Part shown: positions 7,562 through 15,833 of the stretch, in pieces | Layout of the letters: each line of letters begins with the position of its first letter | Position numbering within the stretch: position 1 is the first letter of the stretch | Origin: a virus | IMG/VR virus record: IMGVR_UViG_3300017991_000010 | Location: 1 to 64,000 of that record | DNA: 64,000 bases | Strand: one strand, 5' to 3' | Notes under the pieces: generated by a model | Told to the model about the DNA's origin: nothing | What the model saw: only the letters and a program-made list of their open reading frames with translations | Databases searched by the model: none | Program-made: the position numbers and the translations under genes

Positions 7562-7934
7562 CGAGAAGAAGGTGCTGTGGGAGCTGTGCAAGCGCGCGAC
7601 GCCTGGGCCATGGGAGTGGGACGCGCAGTCGAAGTACATCACGGCTTACGCCGACGGCTCAACGGTCGCGGCTGTGGGCTGCGCTCCTGCCGACCGCGAG
7701 TTCATCGCCATGTCGCGCGAGGCCGTCCCCGAGCTACTCGAGGAGATCGCGCTGACACGCCAGATGTTCGCCGTCGCTGGTGCGCTCGCGCTGCTAGCCC
7801 TGGACGAGCTACCCCCGGCCACTGCGCTCCAGATCGCCAACCTGCCCCTGCGCGATCCCGAGGAGGCGATCAACGCGTACCGGCGGAAGATCCGCCAAGT
7901 GCTGGGCGACACGCCCGAGGAGGATGCGGGATGA
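7551..7934 (+). CDS. Ead/Ea22-like protein
   Basis: 127 residues. The N-terminus LWELCKRATPGPWEWD and the later ADREFIAMSREAVPELLEEI match the signature of the Ead/Ea22 family found in the early regions of many temperate phages. The function of that family is unsettled. The C-terminal 50 residues are helical. Start and stop both overlap neighbours. Confidence 0.75.
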   Translation: MTGDEKKVLWELCKRATPGPWEWDAQSKYITAYADGSTVAAVGCAPADREFIAMSREAVPELLEEIALTRQMFAVAGALALLALDELPPATALQIANLPLRDPEEAINAYRRKIRQVLGDTPEEDAG

Positions 7935-8311
7935 GTCCCTACCGAGGCAGCGCGCCGCCCGAGCCCCCAGCCCGCGAGCCGTTCCGCTTCGTCAAGGGGA
8001 CGTGGCTGTACTACCTGTGGGCGCTGGTGTCCCTGTGGCCCTCGATGATCGCTCGCGTCTACGGCAGGGGCGGCGAGCACCCGTGTTGGGCGCCGGCCAT
8101 GTGCGCCTGGGTGCACGCGCTCATGGGCGTAGGCATAGCGATCGCGTTCTGGGTGGATGGCGTCCCGGTGGCCGTCGCATTGATGGCCGTCGCTGTGGTC
8201 CTGTTCGACACAGGCTGGGCACTGATCGGATGGCCCAGAGGTGCGCCCTTGCTCTACGGCGTGAGAGCGCGTCCGGAGCCGAAGCCCTTGCCATGGGAGG
8301 ACGAGCGATGA
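7931..8311 (+). CDS. Membrane protein with about three helices
   Basis: 126 residues. The ATG overlaps the upstream stop. After a proline-rich N-terminus come hydrophobic stretches around residues 26-44, 60-76 and 80-100, then a proline-rich tail. Possibly a host-envelope modifier; no family recognised. Confidence 0.75.
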   Translation: MSPYRGSAPPEPPAREPFRFVKGTWLYYLWALVSLWPSMIARVYGRGGEHPCWAPAMCAWVHALMGVGIAIAFWVDGVPVAVALMAVAVVLFDTGWALIGWPRGAPLLYGVRARPEPKPLPWEDER

Positions 8312-8475
8312 GCCGGGGGATGTGGCTTGGCGTCGCTATGGTACTGGTGCCCCTGATTGTCACGATCGGGAGCATGGCATACATCGACACGTTCTGCATC
8401 AGGTCCTACCTGGCGGGAGGAGTGTCAACCGGGGCGTACGTCACGCTGCTGGCGTGGATGGGGAGGGAGCGATGA
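8308..8475 (+). CDS. Small two-helix membrane protein
   Basis: 55 residues. Two hydrophobic segments (about 5-25 and 33-50). The ATG overlaps the upstream stop, and its own stop overlaps the next start. Pairs with the membrane gene before it. Confidence 0.7.
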   Translation: MSRGMWLGVAMVLVPLIVTIGSMAYIDTFCIRSYLAGGVSTGAYVTLLAWMGRER

Positions 8476-8855
8476 CCGACGACATCTACCCCGTCCCCGC
8501 ACCAAAGCACAAGGTCATCGGCTCAATCCCAGCGACCATCCGGAGCGACGGCGAGGCCGAGGTGCCGGTGAACGTGGAGGCCGAGCGCCAGCGCAAGATC
8601 AAGCGGCGCATCGCAAGCCTCCTGGCCGAGGAGCGCGAGCTGTGGGCGTTCGTGCGCAAGCATGACGAGGTCGGCGACCTAGCGCGTGACTGGGGCGAGA
8701 CGGTCCAGGTGTTGCGCAAGGTGCTAGGCGCCCTGCGCGAGCACGAGTCGCCCGACATCGGCTCGCTCGCCGCTACGTGCTACCAGGACTTCGGGGACGA
8801 AATCGCGCTGCTCGAGGAGCACCTGGCGCGATACGAGAGGAGGGTACCGAGATGA
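8472..8855 (+). CDS. Charged helical hypothetical protein
   Basis: 127 residues; ATG behind GGGAGGGAGCG. Mostly charged helix with a predicted coiled coil around residues 36-65 and again near the end. No cysteines, no known family. Confidence 0.75.
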   Translation: MTDDIYPVPAPKHKVIGSIPATIRSDGEAEVPVNVEAERQRKIKRRIASLLAEERELWAFVRKHDEVGDLARDWGETVQVLRKVLGALREHESPDIGSLAATCYQDFGDEIALLEEHLARYERRVPR

Positions 8856-9169
8856 TCTGGCTCGTGACGAACGCCAAGGGGCAATCATCACGTGTGATCG
8901 CCGCCGATCGCAAGGCCGCGCGGGCCAACTCCCGGGTCACGAACCCGCACGGGAAGCGCTCCAACCTCGATGTGCGCCCGGTGAGTTGCGAGGCACCTGG
9001 ACACTACGACCGATGGGGGAATGGCGCAGCCAAGCCCCTGCGACAGGCGGTTGCGTACGTGCGTGACGTGCCCATGTGCCCCGTCTGCATAGCGCATCTG
9101 AGCAAGCCCTTGGACGAGCGCGTCGCCGAACTCGAGGCGCGTGTCGCGTCACTGGAGGATCAAGCATGA
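8852..9169 (+). CDS. Hypothetical protein with CxxC motif and C-terminal coiled coil
   Basis: 105 residues; ATG after GAGGAGGGTACCGAG. The N-terminal half is basic. A CPVC pair lies at about residue 76, and the end is a short coiled coil with LEARVASLEDQ. Function unknown. Confidence 0.75.
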   Translation: MIWLVTNAKGQSSRVIAADRKAARANSRVTNPHGKRSNLDVRPVSCEAPGHYDRWGNGAAKPLRQAVAYVRDVPMCPVCIAHLSKPLDERVAELEARVASLEDQA

Positions 9170-9588
9170 GACGCAACCTGTGCAGTACCGAGTGCTACTT
9201 CTGCGGGGACGAGCCCAAGCTGGTCGAGAAGCCTCGACTGATCACCCAGCGGGATGCAGGTCGGTTCTTCGACGAGTACGCCGGGATGCTCGTGGCCGAC
9301 GCCGAGTGCCCAAGCTGCCGCGCCCAGTACCTCGCGTGGGTTGACATGCGGGGGTGCAAATACCGCACGGTTGACCCCTACATCCACGGCGACCCCTACT
9401 TCGACCTGTCGTTCCGCAAGACGTTCAACGACGAGCCGGCCTGTGGCGATCAGCCCCCGTGGTACTGGTGGGAGGAGCGCGAGCGCAAGCTGCACGATGC
9501 ACTGGCCGTAGCGCTGGACTACATCTCGCCCTTCGAAGCACGGCGCGTCGGCTTGGAGAAGTACCGGAGGAACCAAGATGAGCGATAG
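9166..9588 (+). CDS. Zinc-ribbon-like protein
   Basis: 140 residues; ATG after GGAGGATCAAGC and overlapping the upstream stop. CYFCGDEP at residues about 8-15 and CPSCRAQYLAWVD near 47 form a likely zinc ribbon. The second half resembles part of the 54041 product (CSRCGAIYILWVD), so the fold may be shared. The C-terminus is aromatic and then helical. Confidence 0.78.
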   Translation: MRRNLCSTECYFCGDEPKLVEKPRLITQRDAGRFFDEYAGMLVADAECPSCRAQYLAWVDMRGCKYRTVDPYIHGDPYFDLSFRKTFNDEPACGDQPPWYWWEERERKLHDALAVALDYISPFEARRVGLEKYRRNQDER

Positions 9589-9994
9589 ACCGACCAAAGC
9601 GCCGCTACGCAAGATCGTGGAGCGGCACAAGCCCAAGGGCTGGTACGGACGAAGGCGTCCAGAGCGCCAGCGCGTCACTCTCGAGTGCGGGCACGACAGC
9701 GACATCCCGTACGGAGCCCCATCGATGCGGACGCGGTGCTACGGTTGCCTCCGCGAGGAGCAAGCGGCCTGGGAGGGCGAGCACACCTGCGCTCATGGCG
9801 TGCTCGTAGTCGATGGCCGCGTGTGCAAGGACTGCGAGATCGAGCGGCTGCGCGCTGCGCTGTTGAAGTACGGGGGGCACGAGCGACGTTGCCTACGCGC
9901 ACCCGACAGCACCATGACCGTGCTCAGCGGCCCTCCCCCGACGTGCGACTGCGGCTGGGAGGCGTTGTACCGAGAACTCGCGGGGGGATCGTGA
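9578..9994 (+). CDS. Multi-cysteine zinc-binding protein
   Basis: 138 residues with a basic N-terminus (KPKGWYGRRRPERQR). Pairs follow at LECGH/CYGC, CAHG/CKDC and RRC/CDCGW, enough for two or three zinc sites. Possibly DNA- or RNA-binding, but no family is recognised. Confidence 0.75.
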   Translation: MSDRPTKAPLRKIVERHKPKGWYGRRRPERQRVTLECGHDSDIPYGAPSMRTRCYGCLREEQAAWEGEHTCAHGVLVVDGRVCKDCEIERLRAALLKYGGHERRCLRAPDSTMTVLSGPPPTCDCGWEALYRELAGGS

Positions 9995-10332
9995 TGTCCG
10001 GCCCGCACCGCACGCTTGTAGGAGGCCAAACCGCTCGTGTACCAGAGCGCAACATACATCGGTTTGTGAAAGTCGGCGAGCTTGCCATAGGCGCGACAAT
10101 GTTCGCCGAGGAAGGCTCGCTATACGTAGACTCAAGACGCTGCTTGTACATAGCATCAGATGCCCTCTGCCGTCCGTACCGCTTCTATCGCGCCGACGGA
10201 CGCTGCATCCGCGTCGAGCGCCAAGAGCAGGGGATCGTCGTGGCGATCCGCCCCGGCGCCCGCCTCAAGACTGCCTCGCATGTCCCGGGCAGCGCGATCC
10301 CCGTGATCAAGATTTGGTGGGAAAAGCCCTGA
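9994..10332 (+). CDS. Hypothetical beta-rich protein
   Basis: 112 residues. The ATG at 9994 overlaps the upstream stop as TGATG, after GGGGGG; a GTG three bases earlier is an alternative start. The pattern is strand-rich with a basic charge. It closes the first sub-operon before the promoter at 10338. Confidence 0.7.
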   Translation: MSGPHRTLVGGQTARVPERNIHRFVKVGELAIGATMFAEEGSLYVDSRRCLYIASDALCRPYRFYRADGRCIRVERQEQGIVVAIRPGARLKTASHVPGSAIPVIKIWWEKP

Positions 10333-10337
10333 GGGTG

Positions 10338-10346
10338 TGCTATTAT
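10338..10346 (+). promoter_or_regulatory. Extended -10 promoter
   Basis: TGC followed directly by TATTAT (10341-10346) forms an extended -10 box. A weak TTGGTG lies 21 nt upstream. The expected start near 10353 leaves a short leader with GCGGAGAG before the ATG at 10363. Confidence 0.5.
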
Positions 10347-10362
10347 CCCAAGCGGAGAGACC

Positions 10363-10506
10363 ATGAGCCCCGAAGCAATCGCTGACCTGCTAGTCGCTGG
10401 CGCTCAGTACCTAGGCGCTGCGATGGCGCTCTACGCGCTTGTGAGCACGGGCGTGTGGGTCGCGAAAGTGTGGCTGGGACGAAGGAGAAGAGACGATGAA
10501 GGCTGA
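10363..10506 (+). CDS. Very small single-helix membrane protein
   Basis: 47 residues: a 20-residue hydrophobic alanine/leucine segment in the middle and the basic tail RRRRDDEG. A GCGGAGAG ribosome site precedes it and the promoter at 10338 is immediately upstream. It overlaps the next gene by 11 nt. Confidence 0.65.
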   Translation: MSPEAIADLLVAGAQYLGAAMALYALVSTGVWVAKVWLGRRRRDDEG

Positions 10507-10693
10507 CTACGGCTGCAGCGACATCCACTGTGTGCTCAGGGACAACCCCGTCGGCACCAATGGCGGATGCTCGTGCCTCCGGGGCCTCGAGCTGCGCGAC
10601 AGGGTCGTGGTGCGCCGGCGGCTGCTGGAGTGGCGACGGCTGCAGGATCTGCTGCGCACGATTGCCAAAGGAGAGGACGATGAAACCGCGTGA
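10496..10693 (+). CDS. Small cysteine-containing protein
   Basis: 65 residues; ATG after AAGGAGAAGAGACG. Four cysteines (7, 12, 25, 27) lie in the first half and the second half is a basic helix. It may bind zinc. No family recognised. Confidence 0.7.
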   Translation: MKADYGCSDIHCVLRDNPVGTNGGCSCLRGLELRDRVVVRRRLLEWRRLQDLLRTIAKGEDDETA

Positions 10694-11288
10694 GTGCGAG
10701 TTTCGTAGCGAACGTGGCCTGTGTCCGCGTGTCACAGAGGGCGCACCGTGGCACCCCTGCCAGCAGGACGGCTGCCCGCGCCCCTCCATCGACTGGCCCG
10801 AGGCCGAGGGGGACGAGCGGGTGCGGAGGGCCCTGATCACGCTGAAGAAAACGCGCCCGCATGACCTAGCTCTCACCAATGAAATGGTGGACGCGCTGGA
10901 CGACATGCTGACAGTCCAGATCGTTTCCTGCGTGATGGAGCTGCAGCGGGAGGTGGCCAAACAGCTCTCCCTCCGAGACGTTGAGGCCGCTGCGTGGGCG
11001 GCCGAGCGGGAGGCGCTCAAGACCGAGGCGAAGCGGCTGCGGGCCGAGGTGGAGCGCATGAGTGGCGCCTGTCCTTGCGAGCACCGTAGGTCGGCGGAGG
11101 CCGACCGTGACCACTGGCAGGCCGAAGCCCGAGGCCTGCGGACGGCGCTGGACGAGGCGGAGGAGGACGCACTAGACGTCGCGGAGGCGCAGGCCCGGCT
11201 CGCAGATCCCGACCAGGTCACGATCCCCTACAGCGAGGCGCGGAGACTGCTCGGCCTGCGCCAGGAGAACGAGGACGATGAGCGATAG
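10680..11288 (+). CDS. Coiled-coil protein with N-terminal cysteine cluster
   Basis: 202 residues; ATG after AAAGGAGAGGACG. The first 40 residues hold CEF, GLCPRV and CQQDGCP, a possible zinc site. Residues about 75-185 are a long charged coiled coil rich in E, A and R. The C-terminal GL RQENEDDE tail is acidic. Role unknown. Confidence 0.75.
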   Translation: MKPRECEFRSERGLCPRVTEGAPWHPCQQDGCPRPSIDWPEAEGDERVRRALITLKKTRPHDLALTNEMVDALDDMLTVQIVSCVMELQREVAKQLSLRDVEAAAWAAEREALKTEAKRLRAEVERMSGACPCEHRRSAEADRDHWQAEARGLRTALDEAEEDALDVAEAQARLADPDQVTIPYSEARRLLGLRQENEDDER

Positions 11289-11709
11289 GCGAGAGGTGGT
11301 GACAATCACGCGTGAGGACCTGGAGCGTGCGACCAGCCGGCGCATGGACGGCGACGAGCACGAGGTCCTCGAACTGGTACGCAAGCGGCTCGAGAAGGGC
11401 CACGTGGACTACGGCGACCTCGACGTGTGTGATGGGCGTGACTGGGAGGCCGAGGCACTAGACGAGGCGCTGGACGGCGTGGTGTACCTCGCGGCCGCGA
11501 TCTTGGAGATGCAGAAGCGGCGCGAGGCTCCGGAGAACTTCGCGACCCTGACCGCGGGCGCGCCGTTCTGCCCTCTGATGTCCTACGGTGGGTGGTGTCG
11601 GCACCCGCACCGCGCGGGGCACAGGTGCGACCGACGCCCGAACTACTGTCCCCTGCGCCAGGGCAAGAGCGTGCTCGTGAAGTGGAAGGAGATGAGCGAT
11701 GAGCAATAG
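11278..11709 (+). CDS. Helical protein with MazG-like acidic motif and cysteine tail
   Basis: 143 residues. Residues about 38-80 read KGHVDYGDLD, then EAEALDEALDGVVYLAAAIL. This ExxxLDExxD pattern resembles the metal-binding helix of MazG-like NTP pyrophosphohydrolases, but the motif is incomplete and the call is weak. The C-terminal part is cysteine/histidine-rich (CPLMSYGGWCRHPH, CDRRPNYC), perhaps a zinc site. Confidence 0.72.
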   Translation: MSDRREVVTITREDLERATSRRMDGDEHEVLELVRKRLEKGHVDYGDLDVCDGRDWEAEALDEALDGVVYLAAAILEMQKRREAPENFATLTAGAPFCPLMSYGGWCRHPHRAGHRCDRRPNYCPLRQGKSVLVKWKEMSDEQ

Positions 11710-12346
11710 GTACTTGAGTTGCGACGAGATCGCTGAGTTGTTGGCGGAAGACAGCTCGATGTGCTGTAAGACGTGCATTTACGCCGACCCCACCAATGCG
11801 CTGTGCTGCTCGAAGGACGTGGAGTACGCCTACCCTACCGACGTGGGCTTCTGCCCCGAGTGGACGGGCGTCGCGTCGGATGGCTCCCGCGAGTGGGGCT
11901 ACCTCGACGAGCTGCTGCGCCTAGCGCAAGAGCGAGAGGCGGGCGTGTCTACGCTCGAGCAGAAGTACGAGTGCGCCCTGCGCGAGATCGCGGCGCTGAA
12001 GGACGGGTACGAGCGCCTGCAGGATGACTTGCGCTTCCTGAGCAGGCAGAAGCACGACGAGGGCACCGCGGAGCTTGAGCGAGTGCTGACGGACCTCATG
12101 CAGCCCGGACACATGAGCTGCGCCACCTGCTGCCACTGGCAGCGGGCGCACAACCACGCCTCGGGCGACATGAGCGTCGAGGAGCCCGTACCCGAGGGCT
12201 GGTGCGCGCTGATTGGCAAGGACCCGATGCCGCCGGCCACTGGCTGTGCGTCGCTCTGGCCGTACGAGGACAGCGAGATGGAGTTCATGTGCAGCGAGCG
12301 CTTCGGCTGCATCCGCTGGGAGGCGAAGACATGCAAGTCCAAGTAG
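11699..12346 (+). CDS. Cysteine-rich protein with central coiled coil
   Basis: 215 residues. The N-terminal CCKTCIYADPTNALCC and the C-terminal CATCCHW...GWCALIG...CIRWE blocks resemble each other and flank a coiled coil (about 75-145). Similar CxxC...W(C) blocks occur in small phage proteins that bind metal. Overlaps both neighbours. Confidence 0.75.
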   Translation: MSNRYLSCDEIAELLAEDSSMCCKTCIYADPTNALCCSKDVEYAYPTDVGFCPEWTGVASDGSREWGYLDELLRLAQEREAGVSTLEQKYECALREIAALKDGYERLQDDLRFLSRQKHDEGTAELERVLTDLMQPGHMSCATCCHWQRAHNHASGDMSVEEPVPEGWCALIGKDPMPPATGCASLWPYEDSEMEFMCSERFGCIRWEAKTCKSK

Positions 12347-12801
12347 CCGTGTGCCCCAAGTGCCTGCGCGTGTGGTACGTGCCTGACCAGGCGACGCACC
12401 CCGATCTGCACATTCGCAAGGGCGTGTGCTGTGACTGTAGTTTCGGTCAGGCCGTGCGCTACGTGGCGCTGCTCTTCCGCGACCTCGACCTCACCGACAA
12501 GCGCCGCGTCCCCCAGGACGTGATCGACCGGCTGTGCGCCATGGTCCGCGAGATCGTGGGGCCAGACAGGCGCATCGCGTACGGCTACGAGCCCGAGTAC
12601 AGCGACGCTCAGTACCCGGACGTCTTGATAGTGTGCTGGGAGGAAGAGGAGTTCAGCGAAGCCTCATGGGCGCGATGCGTAGCTGTCAAGGAAGCGCGGG
12701 TAGAGCAGGACTTCGAGCCCGAGTGGGCGTCGATCGTCGTGATGGCGCAGCACGGTATCGAGCACGTGCTCGAGAAGGGCTACACGCTCTATGAGCCGTA
12801 G
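12331..12801 (+). CDS. Zinc-ribbon-containing hypothetical protein
   Basis: 156 residues. CPKC at about residue 8 and CCDC at about 32 make a likely zinc ribbon at the N-terminus. The remainder mixes strands and helices with acidic patches (WEEEEFSEASW). No family recognised. Confidence 0.75.
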   Translation: MQVQVAVCPKCLRVWYVPDQATHPDLHIRKGVCCDCSFGQAVRYVALLFRDLDLTDKRRVPQDVIDRLCAMVREIVGPDRRIAYGYEPEYSDAQYPDVLIVCWEEEEFSEASWARCVAVKEARVEQDFEPEWASIVVMAQHGIEHVLEKGYTLYEP

Positions 12802-12976
12802 GCCACTCACCCAGGGCATCGCTGCCGGCGTGCTCCTGTATCTCGGCTGCGTAGGCCTCATGGTCCAGCAGGTAGCAGCCTGGGCAGAGCTGCTCTCGCC
12901 CCTGTGGTGGGTCTTATCGCTCTCGGGCGTGGCTCTCTTCTGCGATGCCGTGCGGCGCACACTGGAGGACGAATGA
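12791..12976 (+). CDS. Small two-helix membrane protein
   Basis: 61 residues. Hydrophobic segments lie at about 9-30 and 36-52, followed by RRTLEDE. It overlaps both neighbours and resembles the other tiny membrane genes in this operon in size only. Confidence 0.7.
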   Translation: MSRRPLTQGIAAGVLLYLGCVGLMVQQVAAWAELLSPLWWVLSLSGVALFCDAVRRTLEDE

Positions 12977-13224
12977 GACTGGGTCAGCTATCAGAGGAGT
13001 GGCTCCTAGCGCTGCGGCGCCACTACCGGGGCGACGTCGATTTCAACGACCGCGTGGTCGAGCTAGCGGAGCGCGAAGAGATCGCTGACCTCGTCGCAGC
13101 CGTCGTGGTCGTCGCCAACCGCCTCATCGGGCGCTACAACCAGGTCGCTCGGGCGCGCACTTACGACGCGATCCTGACGCTCCAGTCGCTCGTGATGCTC
13201 GCCGAGCAGGACGAGGCCAGCTAG
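12973..13224 (+). CDS. Helical hypothetical protein
   Basis: 83 residues, all helix by pattern, with a valine-rich stretch (about 36-52) that could pack as a helical bundle. The ATG overlaps the upstream stop and follows GGAGGACGA. No family recognised. Confidence 0.72.
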   Translation: MRLGQLSEEWLLALRRHYRGDVDFNDRVVELAEREEIADLVAAVVVVANRLIGRYNQVARARTYDAILTLQSLVMLAEQDEAS

Positions 13225-13225
13225 C

Positions 13226-13399
13226 GTGTGGCATGCACTCCAGGCCATCGCAGGCGCGTTCCTGGCAGCCATAGGCGCGACTGGCGTGTTCGTCTACATG
13301 ACCTGGGGGCACTACGGCCACCCCGCCCTGTGGTCCCTGGCGCTCGTGCTGGGCATCATCGCGTACGTGACGGCGGAGTCGTCGCGGCCGGCGGGCTAG
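13226..13399 (+). CDS. Small membrane protein, GTG start
   Basis: 57 residues from a GTG just after the upstream stop, with GAGG about 10 nt before it. Two hydrophobic segments (about 4-25 and 35-49). It is the last gene of the accessory operon. Confidence 0.6.
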   Translation: MWHALQAIAGAFLAAIGATGVFVYMTWGHYGHPALWSLALVLGIIAYVTAESSRPAG

Positions 13400-13435
13400 G
13401 GCAGGTCGCACGTGGCCACCGTTGGTCGCCCGCTT

Positions 13436-13463
13436 TTGCCCCGCCGCGCGGAATGCTTATAAT
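13436..13463 (+). promoter_or_regulatory. Near-leaderless sigma70-type promoter
   Basis: TTGCCC (13436-13441), 16 nt, then a perfect TATAAT (13458-13463). The ATG at 13473 is 10 nt after the -10 box, so the mRNA would carry at most a 3-nt leader. Confidence 0.65.
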
Positions 13464-13472
13464 GTTAGTGAT

Positions 13473-13769
13473 ATGTCGGGTCGCAGACAGCTCGTTATCC
13501 TGCTCCGATCCTATCCAGCCATGGACGGGCTGGACAGCCGACTCGAGCGGGTAGTGGAGCTACGCAAAGCATCCGCGGCGGCTCTGGAAGCGTTTGCCGA
13601 CCTCGCTGCCGCGCTCCGGGAAGTCGACCCGGAAGTCGAGGTCGCTGATCTCAAGAACGCCATATCCCCCACCGTCATGGTGACAACCACCGACGCCGGC
13701 CAACGACTCATCGAGCAAGCCAATATCGTTGAGAGCGTCTCCCCCGCCGTAGAGGCACGCGCGAATTGA
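13473..13769 (+). CDS. Hypothetical helical protein from a leaderless mRNA
   Basis: 98 residues. The start was placed at 13473 rather than 13422 because the upstream codons overlap the promoter. The middle is an alanine/leucine helix (about 30-55). It is a single-gene unit that faces the minus-strand excisionase-like gene, a layout often seen for regulators, but no DNA-binding motif is visible. Confidence 0.7.
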   Translation: MSGRRQLVILLRSYPAMDGLDSRLERVVELRKASAAALEAFADLAAALREVDPEVEVADLKNAISPTVMVTTTDAGQRLIEQANIVESVSPAVEARAN

Positions 13770-13815
13770 GCATCTTCGCGAGGAACAGGTGCGTGCCAAA
13801 CACCCGAGCCGTCCC

Positions 13816-13992
13816 TCACACCCCCTCCCGCAGCACGCGCTCGTACTCCTCGACGGGGATCAGGACGCGCCGGCCGAAGCGCACGCTCTTGATCTTCTCG
13901 CTCCTAATCCAGCCGCGCACGGACGCGGTGCTCATGCCGAGGGCCTCGGCCAGCTCGGCGATGCTCCTGAACTTGATCTTCCTCTGGTCCAT
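13816..13992 (-). CDS. Excisionase/MerR-like helix-turn-helix protein
   Basis: 58 residues. IAELAEALGMSTASVRGWIRS is a clear helix-turn-helix of the HTH_17/excisionase type, followed by the short wing FGRRVLIPVEEYERVL. The ATG is preceded by AGGAGGACTAAAGCG. Proteins of this kind act as excisionases or small operon regulators. It is the last gene of the minus block 13816-15601. Confidence 0.8.
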   Translation of the reverse strand: MDQRKIKFRSIAELAEALGMSTASVRGWIRSEKIKSVRFGRRVLIPVEEYERVLREGV

Positions 13993-14010
13993 CGCTTTAG
14001 TCCTCCTCTA

Positions 14011-14091
14011 CTATGCCCATGCCAGGATTTGCGCCTGGAGCTGAAGCACCAGCTCTACCGCCGCAGTCGAGAGGACACCTGCGGCGGCCAT
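14011..14091 (-). CDS. Possible 26-residue peptide
   Basis: A short frame MAAAGVLSTAA... lies between two genes, 12 nt after one stop and just before the ribosome site of the next. It is hydrophobic and helical. No good ribosome site of its own is visible, so it may be chance. Confidence 0.25.
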   Translation of the reverse strand: MAAAGVLSTAAVELVLQLQAQILAWA

Positions 14092-14103
14092 GGGCGGTTG
14101 GGC

Positions 14104-15036
14104 CTAGTCCTCGTCGTCCACCACTGTAGCCACGCCGTCCACGTCCACGCTCACGCGGTCGCCGACATCGCCGAAGGGCAGGGCGACGATCCGGTCGGGC
14201 GTGGTGTCGGGGTACAGGGCGCGCAGGGCGCTGTCGTCCGTGTCGCAATGCAGCAGCACGATCTCGGTGACCATGTCCTGAGCGTCCAGGATCGCGTAGC
14301 GGCAGAGCTGGCACATCACGCTCTCGAGCGCCTCCTCGTCGCCGTCGATGGCGCGATCGATCAGCATGGCCTGCGCGAAGTCGAAGTGGTTGATGGCATC
14401 CTCACGCGCCCCCTCCAGCTCCTCGCCCTCGGCCGTGACGTCCAGCTCGTAGCGCTCGTCGTCGCGGAGCTGCCTCAGGTAGCTCTCGACGTCGTCCTGG
14501 TCCAGCACGACCTCGGCGTCCTCGACCGCGCGCTTGGCCTCGGACTCGATCTCGGCGTCTGTGCTGTAGGCCGTGAGGCCCAGCTCGGCGAGCACGTCCG
14601 AGACGGGCTCGTAGTAGTCGCAGGCAGCCCAGGGCTCGTAGACCTCGTAGGGCTCGGGCTGCAGGCCCTCGACCGTGCCGTAGACGTCCTCGGCGGCCTC
14701 GCGTGCGACGTAGCTCAGGCGTCCCACGCGATTGCTCCCGTCCCAGTCGACCGTGGCGCTGTCCAGGATGGCCTGGCAGGCGGGCGTGACCTTGCGCATC
14801 AGGTCGGCGAGCGGGGCCATGCGCAGCGGCGGGATCTCCCACTCGATGTCGCGGCCGTAGAAGGCTCGCATCGACTGGCCGCTACCAATGATCGAGGAGT
14901 AGTGCGCGCTCAGCTCTCCCGTCTCGAGGTCGAGGCACAGGAGCGCGGGCTGGCGCTCGGTCTGCCCCTGGTAGTGGCAGTACAGCGCGTCGTCGGACTC
15001 GGTCGCGATCGGCGTGACGGTGGTCTTGTCGGTCAT
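14104..15036 (-). CDS. Acidic hypothetical protein
   Basis: 310 residues, strongly acidic, especially residues about 130-200. The start behind GGGAGAGACGAC is clear. No catalytic motif is visible. The last 35 residues (VALPFGDVGDRVSVDVDGVATVVDDED) look like a small beta-barrel similar to the VGDRV units at the left end. Possible roles include DNA mimicry or protein binding; this is guesswork. Confidence 0.8.
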   Translation of the reverse strand: MTDKTTVTPIATESDDALYCHYQGQTERQPALLCLDLETGELSAHYSSIIGSGQSMRAFYGRDIEWEIPPLRMAPLADLMRKVTPACQAILDSATVDWDGSNRVGRLSYVAREAAEDVYGTVEGLQPEPYEVYEPWAACDYYEPVSDVLAELGLTAYSTDAEIESEAKRAVEDAEVVLDQDDVESYLRQLRDDERYELDVTAEGEELEGAREDAINHFDFAQAMLIDRAIDGDEEALESVMCQLCRYAILDAQDMVTEIVLLHCDTDDSALRALYPDTTPDRIVALPFGDVGDRVSVDVDGVATVVDDED

Positions 15037-15095
15037 GTCGTCTCTCCCTCAGCCGGCGTTGCTCATCAGTGCAGGACTAGCCGGTGTACCTGCAG

Positions 15096-15114
15096 ACGGG
15101 GCGCTGGGCCCCGT
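15096..15114 (-). other. Intercistronic hairpin
   Basis: ACGGGGC and GCCCCGT form a perfect 7-bp stem with a 5-nt loop between two minus-strand genes. No T-run follows on the transcribed strand, so it may tune read-through rather than end transcription. Confidence 0.4.
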
Positions 15115-15124
15115 TTCGCACCGC

Positions 15125-15601
15125 CTACGGGACGACCCTCGCGGACGCGATGGCGTCGTCGTTGCCGTCCTCGTAGTACCGGGCATCCGGCCCGATGTCG
15201 TCGGCGGCGCATCCGGAGTCGTGGACGTCGAGGTCGGCCGGCTCCATGTGGCCGTCGGGGCGGACGGTCTCGAGCGTCTCGGGCAGTTCGTTGACGCCGT
15301 TGTAGACTTCGCGCGCCTCCTTGACGCCCCACCCTGCACCGGTCCACCAGTAGCCGCTCGTGGACTCGATGGCGAGGCGGTGCACCTCCGTGATGACGAG
15401 GTCGTCGCGGTACTCGTCGATGGCCATGATGTCGGCGTTGCTCAAGCACTGGGCGGGGCCCAAGTCGGTGATGACGCTGTGGTAGTAGTCCCGGTAGCCT
15501 GCCGCCTTCGCCATGGCGTCGAGGGCGTCGTCCTCGGTCTCGCCCTCGTAGACGCCGAGGTCCTGGCCGCTGGTCGTGTTTTCGATTCGATAGGGCTTCA
15601 T
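15125..15601 (-). CDS. Acidic hypothetical protein
   Basis: 158 residues; start at MKPYRIEN because GGAGGGACACC precedes it. The first 40 residues (SGQDLGVYEGETEDDALDAM) look like a small alpha/beta domain with repeated acidic residues. No enzyme motif. It is the first gene of the minus block facing the control region. Confidence 0.75.
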   Translation of the reverse strand: MKPYRIENTTSGQDLGVYEGETEDDALDAMAKAAGYRDYYHSVITDLGPAQCLSNADIMAIDEYRDDLVITEVHRLAIESTSGYWWTGAGWGVKEAREVYNGVNELPETLETVRPDGHMEPADLDVHDSGCAADDIGPDARYYEDGNDDAIASARVVP

Positions 15602-15648
15602 GGTGTCCCTCCGTGTTGCCCTAGGGTGATGCACTCTGCGTGCCACTT

Positions 15649-15760
15649 CCTGCGCTGTGTGATACTAGGCACTTACTCCTGCCACCCCCTGCGCCCTGTG
15701 TACTCCCGTTGACACACAGCGTGTCAAATTGTGTTCACACCCGCTCCCTGCGCTGTGTGT
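15649..15760. repeat. Three copies of CCTGCGCTGTGTG-like repeat
   Basis: CCTGCGCTGTGTG at 15649-15661, a variant CCTGCGCCCTGTGT at 15688-15701, and CCTGCGCTGTGTGT at 15747-15760. The first two are also preceded by related GCCAC sequence. Spacing is about 39 and 59 bp, roughly four and six helical turns. Confidence 0.7.
15709..15727. promoter_or_regulatory. TTGACAC-5-GTGTCAA inverted repeat
   Basis: Perfect 7-bp arms around ACAGC. Each arm contains TTGACA on one strand, so it may be an operator or a pair of divergent -35 boxes. No good -10 partner is clear. Confidence 0.5.
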
Positions 15761-15833
15761 CGTGTCGTATACCTCTATAGCGCGTGGCGCGTGCTGGCGG
15801 GCGTAGGGCTCCGGGCGCGCGATGTCGGCGAGC

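Noticed and set aside
13789-15294. A 501-residue open frame on the plus strand
   Set aside because: It runs antisense to two well-supported minus-strand genes with ribosome sites and to the HTH gene. Composition is typical of a shadow frame.
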